Of a DNA stretch of 44,576 bases, positions 1 to 8,535 are shown piece by piece (the first letter of the stretch is position 1; every line of letters begins with the position of its first letter). The translations under genes and the position numbers were made by a program. Source of the stretch: an uncultured Clostridia bacterium (GTDB lineage Bacteria > Bacillota > Clostridia > TANB77 > CAG-508); NCBI GenBank assembly GCA_944389655.1, contig CALXND010000006.1, forward strand, positions 1-44,576, in the 5' to 3' direction. Under the pieces are notes generated by a model. It searched no databases. It saw only the letters and a list, made by a program, of their open reading frames with translations, and was not told the DNA's origin.

Positions 1-345
1 AATGTACCTGCAGGACATTTAGAAGATGGAGAAACAATATTTGAAGGTGCTATTAGAGAAATATTTGAAGAAACTGGATGTAAAGTTAGATTAAAGAATG
101 TACTTCCGATAATAAATAAAGAATGGGAAAATACTACATTTTTATTAATAACTTTTACAACGGAATTATTAGAAGAAAACATTTCTTTTAATAAAGAAGA
201 AGTTTTAGATGTTAAATGGATTTCAAAAGAAGAATTAAAAAATATGAGGAGTGAAAACTTAAGAGATGAAAAATTAATAAAAAGCATATTAAAAATGTTT
301 GAAGAAAATAAATTATATCCTTTAGATGTAATAGAAGTATTATAA
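1..345 (+). CDS. Nudix hydrolase, C-terminal part (5' end outside window)
   Basis: The reading frame is open from the first base and ends at TAA 343-345, giving the last 114 residues. A complete Nudix box (G-x5-E-x7-REUxEExGU) begins at the Gly of PAGHLEDGE and runs through REIFEETGC, so the metal-binding and catalytic glutamates are present. Nudix enzymes hydrolyse nucleoside diphosphates linked to another moiety; the substrate cannot be told from this fragment. The C-terminal part after the box is typical in length for a small Nudix protein of about 130-150 residues. An insertion sequence begins about 25 bases after the stop codon, so the original downstream context has been altered. The family assignment is firm; the function is generic. 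Confidence 0.9.
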   Translation, partial: NVPAGHLEDGETIFEGAIREIFEETGCKVRLKNVLPIINKEWENTTFLLITFTTELLEENISFNKEEVLDVKWISKEELKNMRSENLRDEKLIKSILKMFEENKLYPLDVIEVL

Positions 346-432
346 TATATCAATTTTATGTTATAAATAAGTGAAATATGAAATTTGCAATGTCAATGAT
401 TTTTGAAAATGTCCCCAAAATTTTAAAACATA

Positions 433-459
433 AGCCCTAAAAATTTAGTTTTTAGGGCT
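433..459 (-). terminator. Stem-loop downstream of the transposase
   Basis: An 11-base arm AGCCCTAAAAA (433-443) pairs perfectly with TTTTTAGGGCT (449-459). It lies just beyond the transposase stop codon inside the left end of the insertion sequence. It could end transposase transcription or block read-through into the element. Confidence 0.6.
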
Positions 460-465
460 AAATTT

Positions 466-1862
466 TTAACATACTTCTTGAATTTCTTTTTGTCTTTTCA
501 TCTCTTGTTTTTCTAAAAATTTTTCAAATGATTGCCTTTTCCATGGATGTATCATCCTTGGTATGTAAATTTTCTTTGGCTCTGTTGGTAATATCTCATC
601 AAAGTTTTGAGAATATGCTTGTACCTTAGGAATTTCTTCAAGTGAGAAAATACTATCTTCCACAGCAGCGTAAAGCGATTTGTCAAATGCCTCAATTACC
701 ATACATTTTGTCCCTTTTCCCAAATAAATTGGTGTACCTACAGAATTAACTAGTCTGTAATATCTTTTTTTAAAACAAATAGAATGTCCACAATCCACCA
801 CTCTTCTAGACAATACTGCTAATGTAAGATTAATCTTTTGTTTATCTGGTTGCTTTTCAAAGACAGATTTGGTATTATCTATGTATAGGGCAAACTTAGA
901 ATTGTACTTGTCTAAGAAAGCAGGTAAGAAACGATTCGCATCTTCAATAGTAGTAATATTAGCTAATCTTAGTTCAGGTATTAACCTTGATTGAAAAGTG
1001 CCAAAGAGACGCTCAATACGAGGTTTAAATTCTGGTATGCTACTAGTATCAATATTAGAATTGCGAGCAGGCATAGGCAAATTGGGTAAAGGTATTATCT
1101 TCGTCAGAGGTAGTACCTTTTCTTTTGTACTCAAATACAGTTCTTCTGTCAGCTTTGAAAAGATAAGGAATACCGATATTTAATTAAAATCTGATAATAT
1201 ATATTGTAATAACCATTTAAAGTTTCTTGCTTATCAAAATAAGCTGCGAGAACTTGACCAGTAGAATCATCAATAGCAGCATGAAGATGAGATTTAATAT
1301 TACCAAACCAAATATGTTCAGAAGCATCAATTTGAACTTCTTCACCAAAGTAAATACATCTAGGTTGTCTAGGGTGAGCATCTTGGGCAGCAACAATATG
1401 TTGTTGAAGTTTTGCCATTTCTTTTTTAGACTTAGATTTTTTCTGTTGTTCAATAAGTTTTTTCTTAATGTTCTTTCTAGTAATTTTATGAGTTTTAGGA
1501 GAAAGAATAAATCTATCTCTAAGAATTTGACCTACTTCAGCAATAGATAAAAAGATATTTTCTCTTTCAGCCAAGAACTCAGTAAATTGAGTATAGGTAC
1601 AATCAAAGTATTTAGTATTATACAAATCTTCAATTTGATTTTTCAGTTTAATAGATAAGGAATGGACAGGTTTTCTACCACGATTGCCATGAACAAAAAA
1701 TTCTTTACCAAAAGCAATATACCCAGTGATTAGTCTATTAACTTGTCTTACAGAAATGTTTAAATGAGTAGCAGCTCTTTTTTTATTTCCATTTGTTTCT
1801 ACTAATTTTTTAATTGTATTGTACTTGTCTGGTTCTTTCAATGTTAACACAACCTTTCTCAT
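466..1862 (-). pseudogene. DDE transposase, ISNCY/IS1202 type, broken by two frameshifts
   Basis: The N-terminal part (1862 down to 1149) has a helix-turn-helix start (NISVRQVNRLI), a basic linker and the first two catalytic aspartates in QIDASEH and AAIDDSTG. The frame then ends early at LSFQS. Shifting by one base near 1174 recovers the expected continuation GIPYLFKADRRTVFEYK...FAYACSQ. A second one-base shift near 1050 recovers TSSIPEFKPRIERLFGTFQSRL, which holds the third catalytic acidic residue, and the C-terminal segment down to 466. Both lesions look like single-base insertions. Joined, the protein would be about 460 residues, as expected for this family. It has its own RBS (AGGAGG just upstream of 1862). 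No slippery sequence suggests programmed frameshifting, so I call it a pseudogene. Confidence 0.85.
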
Positions 1863-2005
1863 AGGTCCTCCTTTAAGTTAAATGATATTTTAATTATATC
1901 ATTTAGGAGAACAAATATTTTTTGATTGGGACATTCTCTCATTTTATTACTTAAGACATTATCATATTTCATTCATAAATTATTGAAGTAACTAGATTAC
2001 AATCA

Positions 2006-2034
2006 TTGCTAAAATATATTGTATGTGTTATAAT
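2006..2034 (+). promoter_or_regulatory. Sigma-A-type promoter of ymdB
   Basis: TTGCTA at 2006-2011, a 17-base spacer and a perfect TATAAT at 2029-2034, ending 36 bases before the ymdB start. It lies outside the insertion sequence. Confidence 0.7.
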
Positions 2035-2070
2035 TTTGAATGTAAAACATTAAGGAAAAGAGGTAAATAA

Positions 2071-2844
2071 ATGAAGATATTAGCAGTAGGAGATATTGTA
2101 GGAGACATAGGTTTAAGAAAATTGCAAGAGTTGCTTCCTAAAATTATAAAAGAGGAAAATATAGATTTTGTAGTCGTAAATGCGGAAAATACTTCAAGTG
2201 GTATGGGTTTAACATTAAAAGACTTTAATGAATTATTAAAATTAAAAATAGATGCTATAACAATGGGCAATCATACATGGGGGAAAAAAGATATATTTGC
2301 TTTTATAGATAATCCAAAGTTAATAAGACCAGCTAATTATTCAAAAGGAATACCAGGAAAGGGATATAATATTTTTAAGTGTAATAATAAAAACATAGCG
2401 GTAGTAAACCTAATTGGTAGAACAGATATGAACATATTATCAGAAAATCCATTTATAGTTGTAGATCAAGTTGTAAATAAAATAAAAAATGACACGGATA
2501 TTATTATAGTAGACTTTCATGCAGAAGCAACTGCTGAAAAAATTGCAATGAAGTATTATTTGGACGGTAGAGCAACTATTGTATTTGGAACACATACACA
2601 TGTACAAACAGCCGATGAAGAAATAACAGAAAAAGGAACAGCATATATAACAGATTTAGGAATGACAGGTCCAAAAAATTCAGTTATAGGAATGGATGTA
2701 AAAGTATCAATAAAAAGATTTGTTACATCATTACCAGAGAGATACAAATTAGCAGAGGGAAATGCAATTCTAAATGGTTGTATATTTGAAATAAATGACG
2801 ACAATTGTAAAAGTACAAAAATTAAAAGAATTTATTACAGATAA
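2071..2844 (+). CDS. ymdB: YmdB-family metallophosphoesterase
   Basis: A 257-residue protein, the usual length for the YmdB/TIGR00282 family. Metal-ligand motifs are all visible: D8 in GDIVGD, E39-N40 in NAEN, N67-H68 in GNHTW, H150 in DFHAEAT and H175/H177 in GTHTHVQT. The B. subtilis homologue is a phosphodiesterase acting on 2',3'-cyclic nucleotides and cAMP-like substrates and affects biofilm and motility decisions. Here it is followed by spoVS, the same order as in Bacillus (rny-ymdB-spoVS), although rny is not in this window; the insertion sequence lies upstream instead. The start is supported by AAGAGG about 8 bases before ATG. A separate promoter precedes spoVS. Confidence 0.93.
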   Translation: MKILAVGDIVGDIGLRKLQELLPKIIKEENIDFVVVNAENTSSGMGLTLKDFNELLKLKIDAITMGNHTWGKKDIFAFIDNPKLIRPANYSKGIPGKGYNIFKCNNKNIAVVNLIGRTDMNILSENPFIVVDQVVNKIKNDTDIIIVDFHAEATAEKIAMKYYLDGRATIVFGTHTHVQTADEEITEKGTAYITDLGMTGPKNSVIGMDVKVSIKRFVTSLPERYKLAEGNAILNGCIFEINDDNCKSTKIKRIYYR

Positions 2845-2901
2845 GTGTCGAAAAATGTCGAAAACATACGATGAGTTTTTCCTGATTTTTCCAAAAACCA
2901 C

Positions 2902-2930
2902 TAGACAATTTCCAGAAATTGTAATATAAA
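2902..2930 (+). promoter_or_regulatory. Sigma-A-like promoter of spoVS
   Basis: TAGACA at 2902-2907, a 17-base spacer and TATAAA at 2925-2930, about 45 bases before the spoVS start. In Bacillus spoVS is sigma-H controlled; I see no clear sigma-H consensus (AGGA...GAAT) here. Confidence 0.5.
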
Positions 2931-2974
2931 TATAAGTGTTGATTAAAACAAATAAAAAAATATAGGAGGCAAAA

Positions 2975-3238
2975 ATGGAAATTTTAAAAATCTCATCAAA
3001 ATCAAATCCAAATTCAGTAGCAGGAGCTATTGCAGGTTTGGTAAAAGAATCTAACAAAGCAGAAATGCAGGCAATAGGAGCAGGAGCACTTAATCAAGCT
3101 GTAAAAGCTGTAGCAATAGCGAGAGGATTTGTAGCACCAGCAGGGGTAGACTTAGTATGTATACCTGCATTTGCAGAAGTCGAAGTGGAAGGAGAAGATA
3201 GAACAGGTATAAAGTTGATTGTCGAGTCGAGAAAATAA
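2975..3238 (+). CDS. spoVS: Stage V sporulation protein S
   Basis: An 87-residue protein that matches SpoVS almost along its whole length: start MEILKISSKS, the Ala/Gly-rich core (SVAGAIAGL, QAIGAGALNQAVKA, AIARGFVAPAGVDL) and the end GIKLIVESRK. SpoVS has an Alba-like fold and is needed for coat assembly and the later stages of sporulation in Bacillus. It has a strong RBS (ATAGGAGG, 7 bases before ATG), its own promoter and a following terminator, so it is probably monocistronic. Its presence is direct evidence that the organism belongs to a spore-forming lineage. Confidence 0.96.
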   Translation: MEILKISSKSNPNSVAGAIAGLVKESNKAEMQAIGAGALNQAVKAVAIARGFVAPAGVDLVCIPAFAEVEVEGEDRTGIKLIVESRK

Positions 3239-3260
3239 TTTGATATTTTATATATGGGAG

Positions 3261-3290
3261 GGGGTACATTTAATTGTGCCCCTTTAATAA
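3261..3290 (+). terminator. Terminator after spoVS
   Basis: GGGGTACA (3261-3268) pairs with TGTGCCCC (3275-3282), with one G-T pair and a 6-base loop, followed by TTTAAT. It lies 22 bases after the spoVS stop. Confidence 0.7.
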
Positions 3291-3309
3291 ACGGATTTTC
3301 TTAAAATAG

Positions 3310-3338
3310 TTGAAAAAAAATAATATATGTTATATTAT
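3310..3338 (+). promoter_or_regulatory. Sigma-A-type promoter of the peptide-binding protein gene
   Basis: TTGAAA at 3310-3315, a 17-base spacer and TATTAT at 3333-3338, about 36 bases before the start codon. Confidence 0.65.
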
Positions 3339-3374
3339 ATAAGTCAAGATTATTAGGAAGGATGAAGGCAAAAT

Positions 3375-4961
3375 ATGAAATCCAATATAGTAAAGTACAT
3401 ATTTATAATTTTTGTAATAGGAATAATAATTTTTGCTATATATAAAATCAATTTTCAAAAAGAGGAAGTAATACAAGAGAATTCTACTAATACTATACAG
3501 GAAACCAAGCAAAGCGAATCAATTTTAAACATAGGTATTTCAGACTATGATAATATAAATCCATTAATAACCAATAATCAAGATATTATAAGTTTATCTA
3601 CAATACTATATGAACCACTATTAGGTATAACAAATGATTATGAAATAGAACTAAAATTAGCTCAAGAATACTCAAAAGTAGATGCAACAACATATTTGAT
3701 AAAACTAAAAGATAATTTAAAATGGGAAGACGGTACAAATGTTACTGGAAATGATGTGAAATTTACAATAGAAAATTTACAAAAAGCTGATTCTGTTTAT
3801 GCAGACAACGTAAAAAATATTAAAAGTGTAGAAATAATAGATGGAAATACTATAAGATTAGAATTAAAAAAAGAAGAACCATTTTTTGAATATAATCTTA
3901 TATTTCCTATAATATCAAGTAAACAATTTGAAGAAGAAGATTTTACCAAATCTAGATTAGTGCCAATGGCTACAGGAATGTATAAAGTAAGTTCAGCAAC
4001 TAATGAATCAATAGAACTTATACAAAACAACAATTGGTACAATGCAAATAATGAAGATAGAATAATAGATAAAGTTGTTATAAACTTTTTTGATACAATT
4101 GGGGATGCATATAACAGTTTAAAAATAGGAAACATAGATTTAGTATGTACATCTTTAACAAATGTAGAAGATTATATAGGAACAATAGGATTTTCCAATA
4201 AAGAATATAAAGGTAGAGAATTGGACTTTTTAAGCTTAAACTGTGAAGATAAAATACTTAAAAATAAAGAGGTAAGACAAGCAATAAACTATGCAATAGA
4301 TAAAAATAAAATAGTATCAAAAGTATTTAGTAATAATTATTATGTTGCAGCATTTCCAATCGATTATGGTAGTTATCTATACGGAAAAGAAAGCAAATCA
4401 AGCTATAATAAAGAAAAAGCTAAAGAAGTTTTAAAAGATGCAGGCTGGGAATATAGATATGGATATTGGAGAAAAACAGAAAACTATACTACTCAATACT
4501 TAAACCTAAATTTAATAGTAGATAATAGTAACAAGACAAGAGTTAAAGTAGCAGATCTAATAGATGATCAATTAAGTGAAATTGGCATAAATGTTAGTGT
4601 ATATAAAGTATCAAATTCTGCATATAAAAATTATTTAAAAAATAAAAACTATGACATGATTTTAACAGGCGTAAACAACGGATATAATCCGGATTTAACT
4701 TACTTTTTAGGAAAAGATAATATAGCAAATTATGATAATGAGGAAATACAAAATATATTAAATGAAGTTAACAATATAGCAGATGTTAATACTTTGAAGG
4801 AAAAGTATAATAGAATTATAGAAATATATGAAGATGAAGTGCCATATGTTTGTTTATATAGAAATAAAAATAAATTAATATATAATATTAGATTGACAGG
4901 CGATATTGAGGCAAATAATTATACTACATATTATAATTTTGCAAATTGGTATAGGCAATAA
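3375..4961 (+). CDS. Peptide ABC transporter substrate-binding protein (family 5), membrane-anchored
   Basis: A 528-residue solute-binding protein of the OppA/DppA family (SBP_bac_5). Typical landmarks are ILYEPLLGI near the start of the mature part, LKDNLKWEDGTNVTGNDVKFTIE, and the later VRQAINYAIDKNKIV. An N-terminal hydrophobic helix at about residues 7-24 follows a short basic start and serves as signal or anchor. No lipobox cysteine follows it, unlike most Gram-positive binding proteins, so it is probably held by an uncleaved helix. No permease or ATPase gene is adjacent: it is flanked by spoVS and recA and has its own promoter. It may serve a transporter encoded elsewhere or act as a peptide sensor. 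The family is firm, the ligand unknown. Confidence 0.9.
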   Translation: MKSNIVKYIFIIFVIGIIIFAIYKINFQKEEVIQENSTNTIQETKQSESILNIGISDYDNINPLITNNQDIISLSTILYEPLLGITNDYEIELKLAQEYSKVDATTYLIKLKDNLKWEDGTNVTGNDVKFTIENLQKADSVYADNVKNIKSVEIIDGNTIRLELKKEEPFFEYNLIFPIISSKQFEEEDFTKSRLVPMATGMYKVSSATNESIELIQNNNWYNANNEDRIIDKVVINFFDTIGDAYNSLKIGNIDLVCTSLTNVEDYIGTIGFSNKEYKGRELDFLSLNCEDKILKNKEVRQAINYAIDKNKIVSKVFSNNYYVAAFPIDYGSYLYGKESKSSYNKEKAKEVLKDAGWEYRYGYWRKTENYTTQYLNLNLIVDNSNKTRVKVADLIDDQLSEIGINVSVYKVSNSAYKNYLKNKNYDMILTGVNNGYNPDLTYFLGKDNIANYDNEEIQNILNEVNNIADVNTLKEKYNRIIEIYEDEVPYVCLYRNKNKLIYNIRLTGDIEANNYTTYYNFANWYRQ

Positions 4962-4977
4962 GAGGATGCTTACTGTT

Positions 4978-5095
4978 TAATGGTTTCAATGATTTTTTGT
5001 TCGTAAAAGCAAGGTGTATGTATATTTTTCAAATTTTTTGTACCTTGCTGGTCGAAACCATCTAAGCACAGAATAACTATGATAAATTTTGTGAT
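4978..5095 (+). repeat. Intergenic nested-hairpin repeat, copy 1
   Basis: An outer stem ATGGTTTC (4980-4987) / GAAACCAT (5054-5061) encloses an inner stem GCAAGGT (5009-5015) / ACCTTGC (5042-5048). The loop holds GTATATTTTTCAAATTTTTT. This loop and the 3' part (CTTGCTGG...AAACCATCTAAGCACA) recur at 35301-35376, and the loop also recurs near 24108. It fills most of the gap between the peptide-binding protein gene and the recA promoter. It may be a mobile palindromic element or a structured RNA acting as a terminator. Confidence 0.6.
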
Positions 5096-5151
5096 TACGG
5101 TACTATTATATCAAAACGTAACAGTAGTTTGCAAAAAAATAAAAAAAGTAC

Positions 5152-5179
5152 TTGACAAATAAAAAAAATAGTATATAAT
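5152..5179 (+). promoter_or_regulatory. Promoter of recA
   Basis: Consensus TTGACA at 5152-5157, a 16-base spacer and consensus TATAAT at 5174-5179, about 48 bases before the recA start. I looked for a Gram-positive LexA box (GAAC-N4-GTTC) between the promoter and the start and found none. Confidence 0.75.
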
Positions 5180-5227
5180 ACAAACAGTTGTTTTAAAATA
5201 AACTTTATAAAATTAGGAGGAAATTAA

Positions 5228-6286
5228 ATGAGTAATCAAAATCCAGAAAAAATGAAAGCATTAGAAGTAGCACTAGGCCAAATTGAAAAACAATTTGGTA
5301 AAGGTTCAGTAATGAAATTAGGAGATTTTGGAGCAATGGAAGTAGAAGCAATTCCAACAGGAGCTCTAAGTTTAGATATAGCATTAGGAATTGGAGGAAT
5401 TCCTAGAGGAAGAATAGTGGAGATATATGGACCAGAATCATCTGGTAAAACAACACTTGCATTACATATGATAGCAGAAGCACAAAAATTAGGAGGAGAA
5501 GCAGCATTTATAGATGCAGAGCATGCATTAGATCCAGTATATTCAAAACATTTAGGAGTAGATATTGATAATTTAATAGTTTCACAACCAGATACAGGTG
5601 AGCAAGCACTAGAAATAACAGAAGCACTAGTTAGAAGCGGAGCTATAGATATCATTGTTGTAGACTCTGTAGCAGCTTTAGTTCCAAAAGCAGAAATAGA
5701 TGGCGATATGGGAGATGCACATGTTGGGCTTCAAGCAAGACTTATGTCACAAGCATTAAGAAAATTAGCAGGTGTTATAAATAAATCAAAAGCTGTAGTA
5801 ATATTTATAAACCAATTAAGAGAAAAAGTAGGAGTAATGTTTGGAAATCCAGAAACCACTGCTGGAGGTAGAGCACTAAAATATTATGCATCAGTAAGAT
5901 TAGATATTAGAAAAATAGAAAATATAAAACAAGACGGAGAAGTTATAGGAAATAGAGCAAGGGTTAAAGTAGTAAAAAATAAAGTAGCCCCACCATTTAG
6001 AGAAGCAGAATTTGACATAGTATATGGAAAAGGAATATCTAAAGAAGGAAATATTTTAGACATAGCGGTTAATTTAGATATAATAGAAAAAGCAGGTTCA
6101 TGGTTTAGCTATAATGGAGAAAGGATTGGGCAAGGAAGAGAGAACGTTAAAAAATATTTAGCAGAAAATCCAGATGTAGCAAAAGAAGTTGAAAACAAAA
6201 TTAGAGATAACTTTAATGCAGCATTTGAGAAAAGTCTAGGAGACGAAGAGATAGACGAAGAACAAGAAACAGAACCAGAAGAGTAA
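5228..6286 (+). CDS. recA: DNA recombinase RecA
   Basis: A 352-residue RecA of full length. The Walker A motif GPESSGKT lies at residues 68-75 and the Walker B region is [22 protein letters not shown]. The L2 region contains [30 protein letters not shown], and the C-terminal tail is acidic ([15 protein letters not shown]). RecA forms the nucleoprotein filament for homologous recombination and stimulates LexA self-cleavage. It has a strong RBS (TTAGGAGG) and a consensus promoter. It is followed by an 18-bp perfect stem-loop and then recX, its usual modulator. No intein or frameshift is present. Confidence 0.98.
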   Translation: MSNQNPEKMKALEVALGQIEKQFGKGSVMKLGDFGAMEVEAIPTGALSLDIALGIGGIPRGRIVEIYGPESSGKTTLALHMIAEAQKLGGEAAFIDAEHALDPVYSKHLGVDIDNLIVSQPDTGEQALEITEALVRSGAIDIIVVDSVAALVPKAEIDGDMGDAHVGLQARLMSQALRKLAGVINKSKAVVIFINQLREKVGVMFGNPETTAGGRALKYYASVRLDIRKIENIKQDGEVIGNRARVKVVKNKVAPPFREAEFDIVYGKGISKEGNILDIAVNLDIIEKAGSWFSYNGERIGQGRENVKKYLAENPDVAKEVENKIRDNFNAAFEKSLGDEEIDEEQETEPEE

Positions 6287-6320
6287 ATGGTAAATATAAT
6301 TGTTTGAAAGTAATAGTATA

Positions 6321-6360
6321 TTAAATTTATGAAGCAAATAAATTTGCTTCATAAATTTAA
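6321..6360 (+). terminator. 18-bp perfect stem-loop between recA and recX
   Basis: An 18-base arm at 6321-6338 is exactly complementary to 6343-6360 around a 4-base TAAA loop. The arms are AT-rich with a central GAAGC/GCTTC and no long T-run follows directly. It could terminate most recA transcripts while letting some reach recX, which would keep RecX below RecA. Confidence 0.65.
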
Positions 6361-6412
6361 TACTTATATAGAATACAATCGATTATATAAATAATAATTG
6401 GGTGAAAAAACA

Positions 6413-6862
6413 ATGTATAAAATAGAAGAATTTGATGCGTTAAAAACGAAAGTATTGAAATATATAATGTTTAAAAAGAGAACAGAGCAAGAGGTAAGAA
6501 GGAAATTTGCAAATATTGAGGATCAAGAATTACTTGAAGATGTAATAGAACATTTAAAAGAAATTGGTTATATTAATGATAATTCATATATAGAAAGAGC
6601 AGTATCAGAATTTACAAATTTAAAAAATTTATCACTTAAGGAATTAAAATATAAATTGATGACAAAAGGTATTAAGGAAAATATAATGGATAATTACTTT
6701 GATATGCATATGGATGAACTACAACAATATGAAATAAATTCTGCAAAAAATATCATTGTAAAAAAACAAAATAATACGGAAGAACAAGTTTTAATACAAT
6801 ATTTGTTAAAAAAAGGATATAAGCTAGATTCTATTAAAGAAGCTATTGAATTGTTACAATAA
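6413..6862 (+). CDS. recX: Regulatory protein RecX
   Basis: A 149-residue RecX. It has the helical repeat pattern of the family: ALKTKVLKYIMFKKRTEQEVRRKF, then DVIEHLKEIGYINDNSYIERAV, LSLKELKYKLMTKGI, and a final QYLLKKGYKLDSIKEAIEL. RecX binds RecA filaments and limits their activity. I chose ATG 6413 because GGGTG lies 7 bases before it; an in-frame TTG at 6398 would add five residues but has no RBS. It follows recA after a stem-loop, and scpA starts 44 bases later, so recX and scpA may share a transcript. Confidence 0.92.
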   Translation: MYKIEEFDALKTKVLKYIMFKKRTEQEVRRKFANIEDQELLEDVIEHLKEIGYINDNSYIERAVSEFTNLKNLSLKELKYKLMTKGIKENIMDNYFDMHMDELQQYEINSAKNIIVKKQNNTEEQVLIQYLLKKGYKLDSIKEAIELLQ

Positions 6863-6906
6863 AATTAATATAATACTAGTCATATGTATAAGAAATGAGG
6901 ATTAAT

Positions 6907-7668
6907 ATGCAAAATGTATTAACATTAGAAACAAATAAATATAACATTAAAATAGAGAACTTTGAAGGTCCTCTTGATTTATTGTGTCATTTGATAGATA
7001 AAAATAAAATGGATATTTATGAAATAAATTTAAACCAAATAACAGATCAGTATATAGAGTATATAAATAATATGGAAAAGATGAACCTCGAAGTTACAAG
7101 TGAATTTCTTATTATGGCTTCAACACTTTTGTATTTAAAGTCTAAAAAATTATTGCCAAATCAAGTTGATGATGAAAAAGAACTTACAGAGGAAGAATTA
7201 TTAAATAGAATTATCGAATATAAAAAATATAAAGAAATTACAAATAAATTTAAAGAAATGTATAAAAGTAGTAGCGATGTAATATTTAAATTACCAGAAG
7301 AAATTGAGTTACCAAAACAAAAATTAGAACGTGAGTACAAAAAAGAAATAATAACAGAAATGTATTCTGAAATAATTGAAAAAAGTGCTAATAGGCTAAA
7401 TCAGAATGCAAAAAATATAGAGAAAATAGCAATTACAGAAACATATACGGTTGCAGAAAAAGTAAAAGCAATTTTTAAAGAATTATTACATCATAAAAAA
7501 TTTGTATTTAACAATTTATTTCCAAAGCAAAAATGCTCTAGCAAAGAAATTGTAACAGCTTTTACAGGACTTTTGGAGCTTTCTAGAAGGAGTAAAGTTT
7601 TAACTTCACAAGAGGAATTATTTGGAAATATAACAGTAGAAAAAAGAGATAGAAAAAATATTGGTTAA
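6907..7668 (+). CDS. scpA: Segregation and condensation protein A
   Basis: A 253-residue kleisin subunit of the Smc-ScpA-ScpB condensin. The N-terminal Smc-neck-binding part shows IENFEGPLDLLCHLIDKNKMDIYEINLNQITDQY, and ASTLLYLKSKKLLP is also typical. The C-terminal winged helix contains VTAFTGLLELSRRSKVLTSQEELFG. I chose ATG 6907 because GAGG lies 7 bases upstream; the in-frame ATG at 6895 overlaps that RBS. The usual downstream partner scpB is absent: the next gene encodes a DUF2953 protein, so scpB must lie elsewhere if the complex is complete. Confidence 0.94.
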   Translation: MQNVLTLETNKYNIKIENFEGPLDLLCHLIDKNKMDIYEINLNQITDQYIEYINNMEKMNLEVTSEFLIMASTLLYLKSKKLLPNQVDDEKELTEEELLNRIIEYKKYKEITNKFKEMYKSSSDVIFKLPEEIELPKQKLEREYKKEIITEMYSEIIEKSANRLNQNAKNIEKIAITETYTVAEKVKAIFKELLHHKKFVFNNLFPKQKCSSKEIVTAFTGLLELSRRSKVLTSQEELFGNITVEKRDRKNIG

Positions 7669-7760
7669 TTGCATAAATAATATAGAAAAAAATGTTTAAA
7701 AAACTAAAAAATGGAAAAACTAATATCAAATATATTACTTCATTGAAGGAGGTTTTGAAT

Positions 7761-8408
7761 TTGATATTAGTTTTATTTTTATTATTAATACCTATTGTAT
7801 TAATAGTCTTAATCCTATTATCAACACTAAAAATAGATATAAAAAATATAAAATTAACAAATCTATCAAGGATAAATAAGAGCTATAAAATTAATATAAA
7901 ATTAAAACTATTTAACCATTTACAATGGATAGCGTTCACTCTAAACTATGAAAGAATTAAAAGAATAAATAGAAAAATTCATTTAGACCAAATAGATATA
8001 AAAAAATTAGAAAGAGATTTTAAACTATCAGATATAAAAGAAATTGCAAAAATAAAATTAAAAATCACTAATATGAATTTAGAAATCAAACTTGGGTTTG
8101 AAGATATATTTTTTACAACTTATGGAGTGGCGATAATTGCATCAATAATCTCAATAATATTGCCGCATATATCAAAAGCTGAGGATATAGATAGTGTTAA
8201 ATATAATGTGAAACCAATATATAATAAGGGAAATACAAGTTATATTGAGCTTGACACTAAATTTGAGATTGCAATTTTTAGTTTAGTAAAAAGCTTGACA
8301 GGAATGTATAAAAATAGAAAAGATATTAAGTATGAAAGTAACATTGTTAAAAAACAATCTTTTAATAATAATATATGCAATCGTTATAGTTCACAAAATC
8401 TTAGTTAA
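7761..8408 (+). CDS. DUF2953 membrane-associated protein
   Basis: The protein starts with one hydrophobic helix (ILVLFLLLIPIVLIVLILLS), then IDIKNIKLTNL and an alternating basic segment. It later contains LKITNMNLEIKLGFEDIFFTTYGVAIIASIISIILPHI and ends with the typical YNVKPIYNKGN...LDTKFEI part of DUF2953. This family has no known function and in spore-formers often lies next to ytfJ, as here. I prefer TTG 7761 because a perfect AAGGAGG (7746-7752) precedes it by 8 bases and the helix then begins directly. An upstream in-frame ATG at 7692 lacks an RBS and would add 23 residues. The C-terminus ends in a low-complexity Asn/Ser stretch. Confidence 0.8.
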   Translation: MILVLFLLLIPIVLIVLILLSTLKIDIKNIKLTNLSRINKSYKINIKLKLFNHLQWIAFTLNYERIKRINRKIHLDQIDIKKLERDFKLSDIKEIAKIKLKITNMNLEIKLGFEDIFFTTYGVAIIASIISIILPHISKAEDIDSVKYNVKPIYNKGNTSYIELDTKFEIAIFSLVKSLTGMYKNRKDIKYESNIVKKQSFNNNICNRYSSQNLS

Positions 8409-8535
8409 TATTGTATTTTGATAATTAAGATTTAAAAGAAGATTAATATTAAAAATCGTAGATGAAATGTATAAATTAATAAAAATTGGTACATATTATC
8501 AATATAATTTAATAAATAAAGGAGAGTTGATAAAA

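Larger units (their letters stand above)
372..1971 (-). mobile_element. Insertion sequence with ISNCY/IS1202-like transposase (degenerate)
   Basis: A transposase gene on the minus strand is flanked by imperfect inverted repeats. TGAAATATGA at 372-381 is matched in reverse complement at 1962-1971, and AATGTC motifs (389-394, 1955-1960) and GTCCC motifs (411-415, 1928-1932) lie inward at both ends. This gives an element of about 1.6 kb. The transposase is broken by two frameshifts, so the copy is probably inactive. The boundaries are my estimate from the repeats; I could not confirm a target duplication, although AT-rich ATAAAT occurs outside both ends. Confidence 0.6.

Noticed and set aside
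1050..1180. Programmed frameshifting in the transposase
   Set aside because: No slippery heptamer or stimulatory structure at either site, and two separate shifts would be needed.
5180..5227. LexA operator before recA
   Set aside because: No GAAC-N4-GTTC match in the promoter-start interval.
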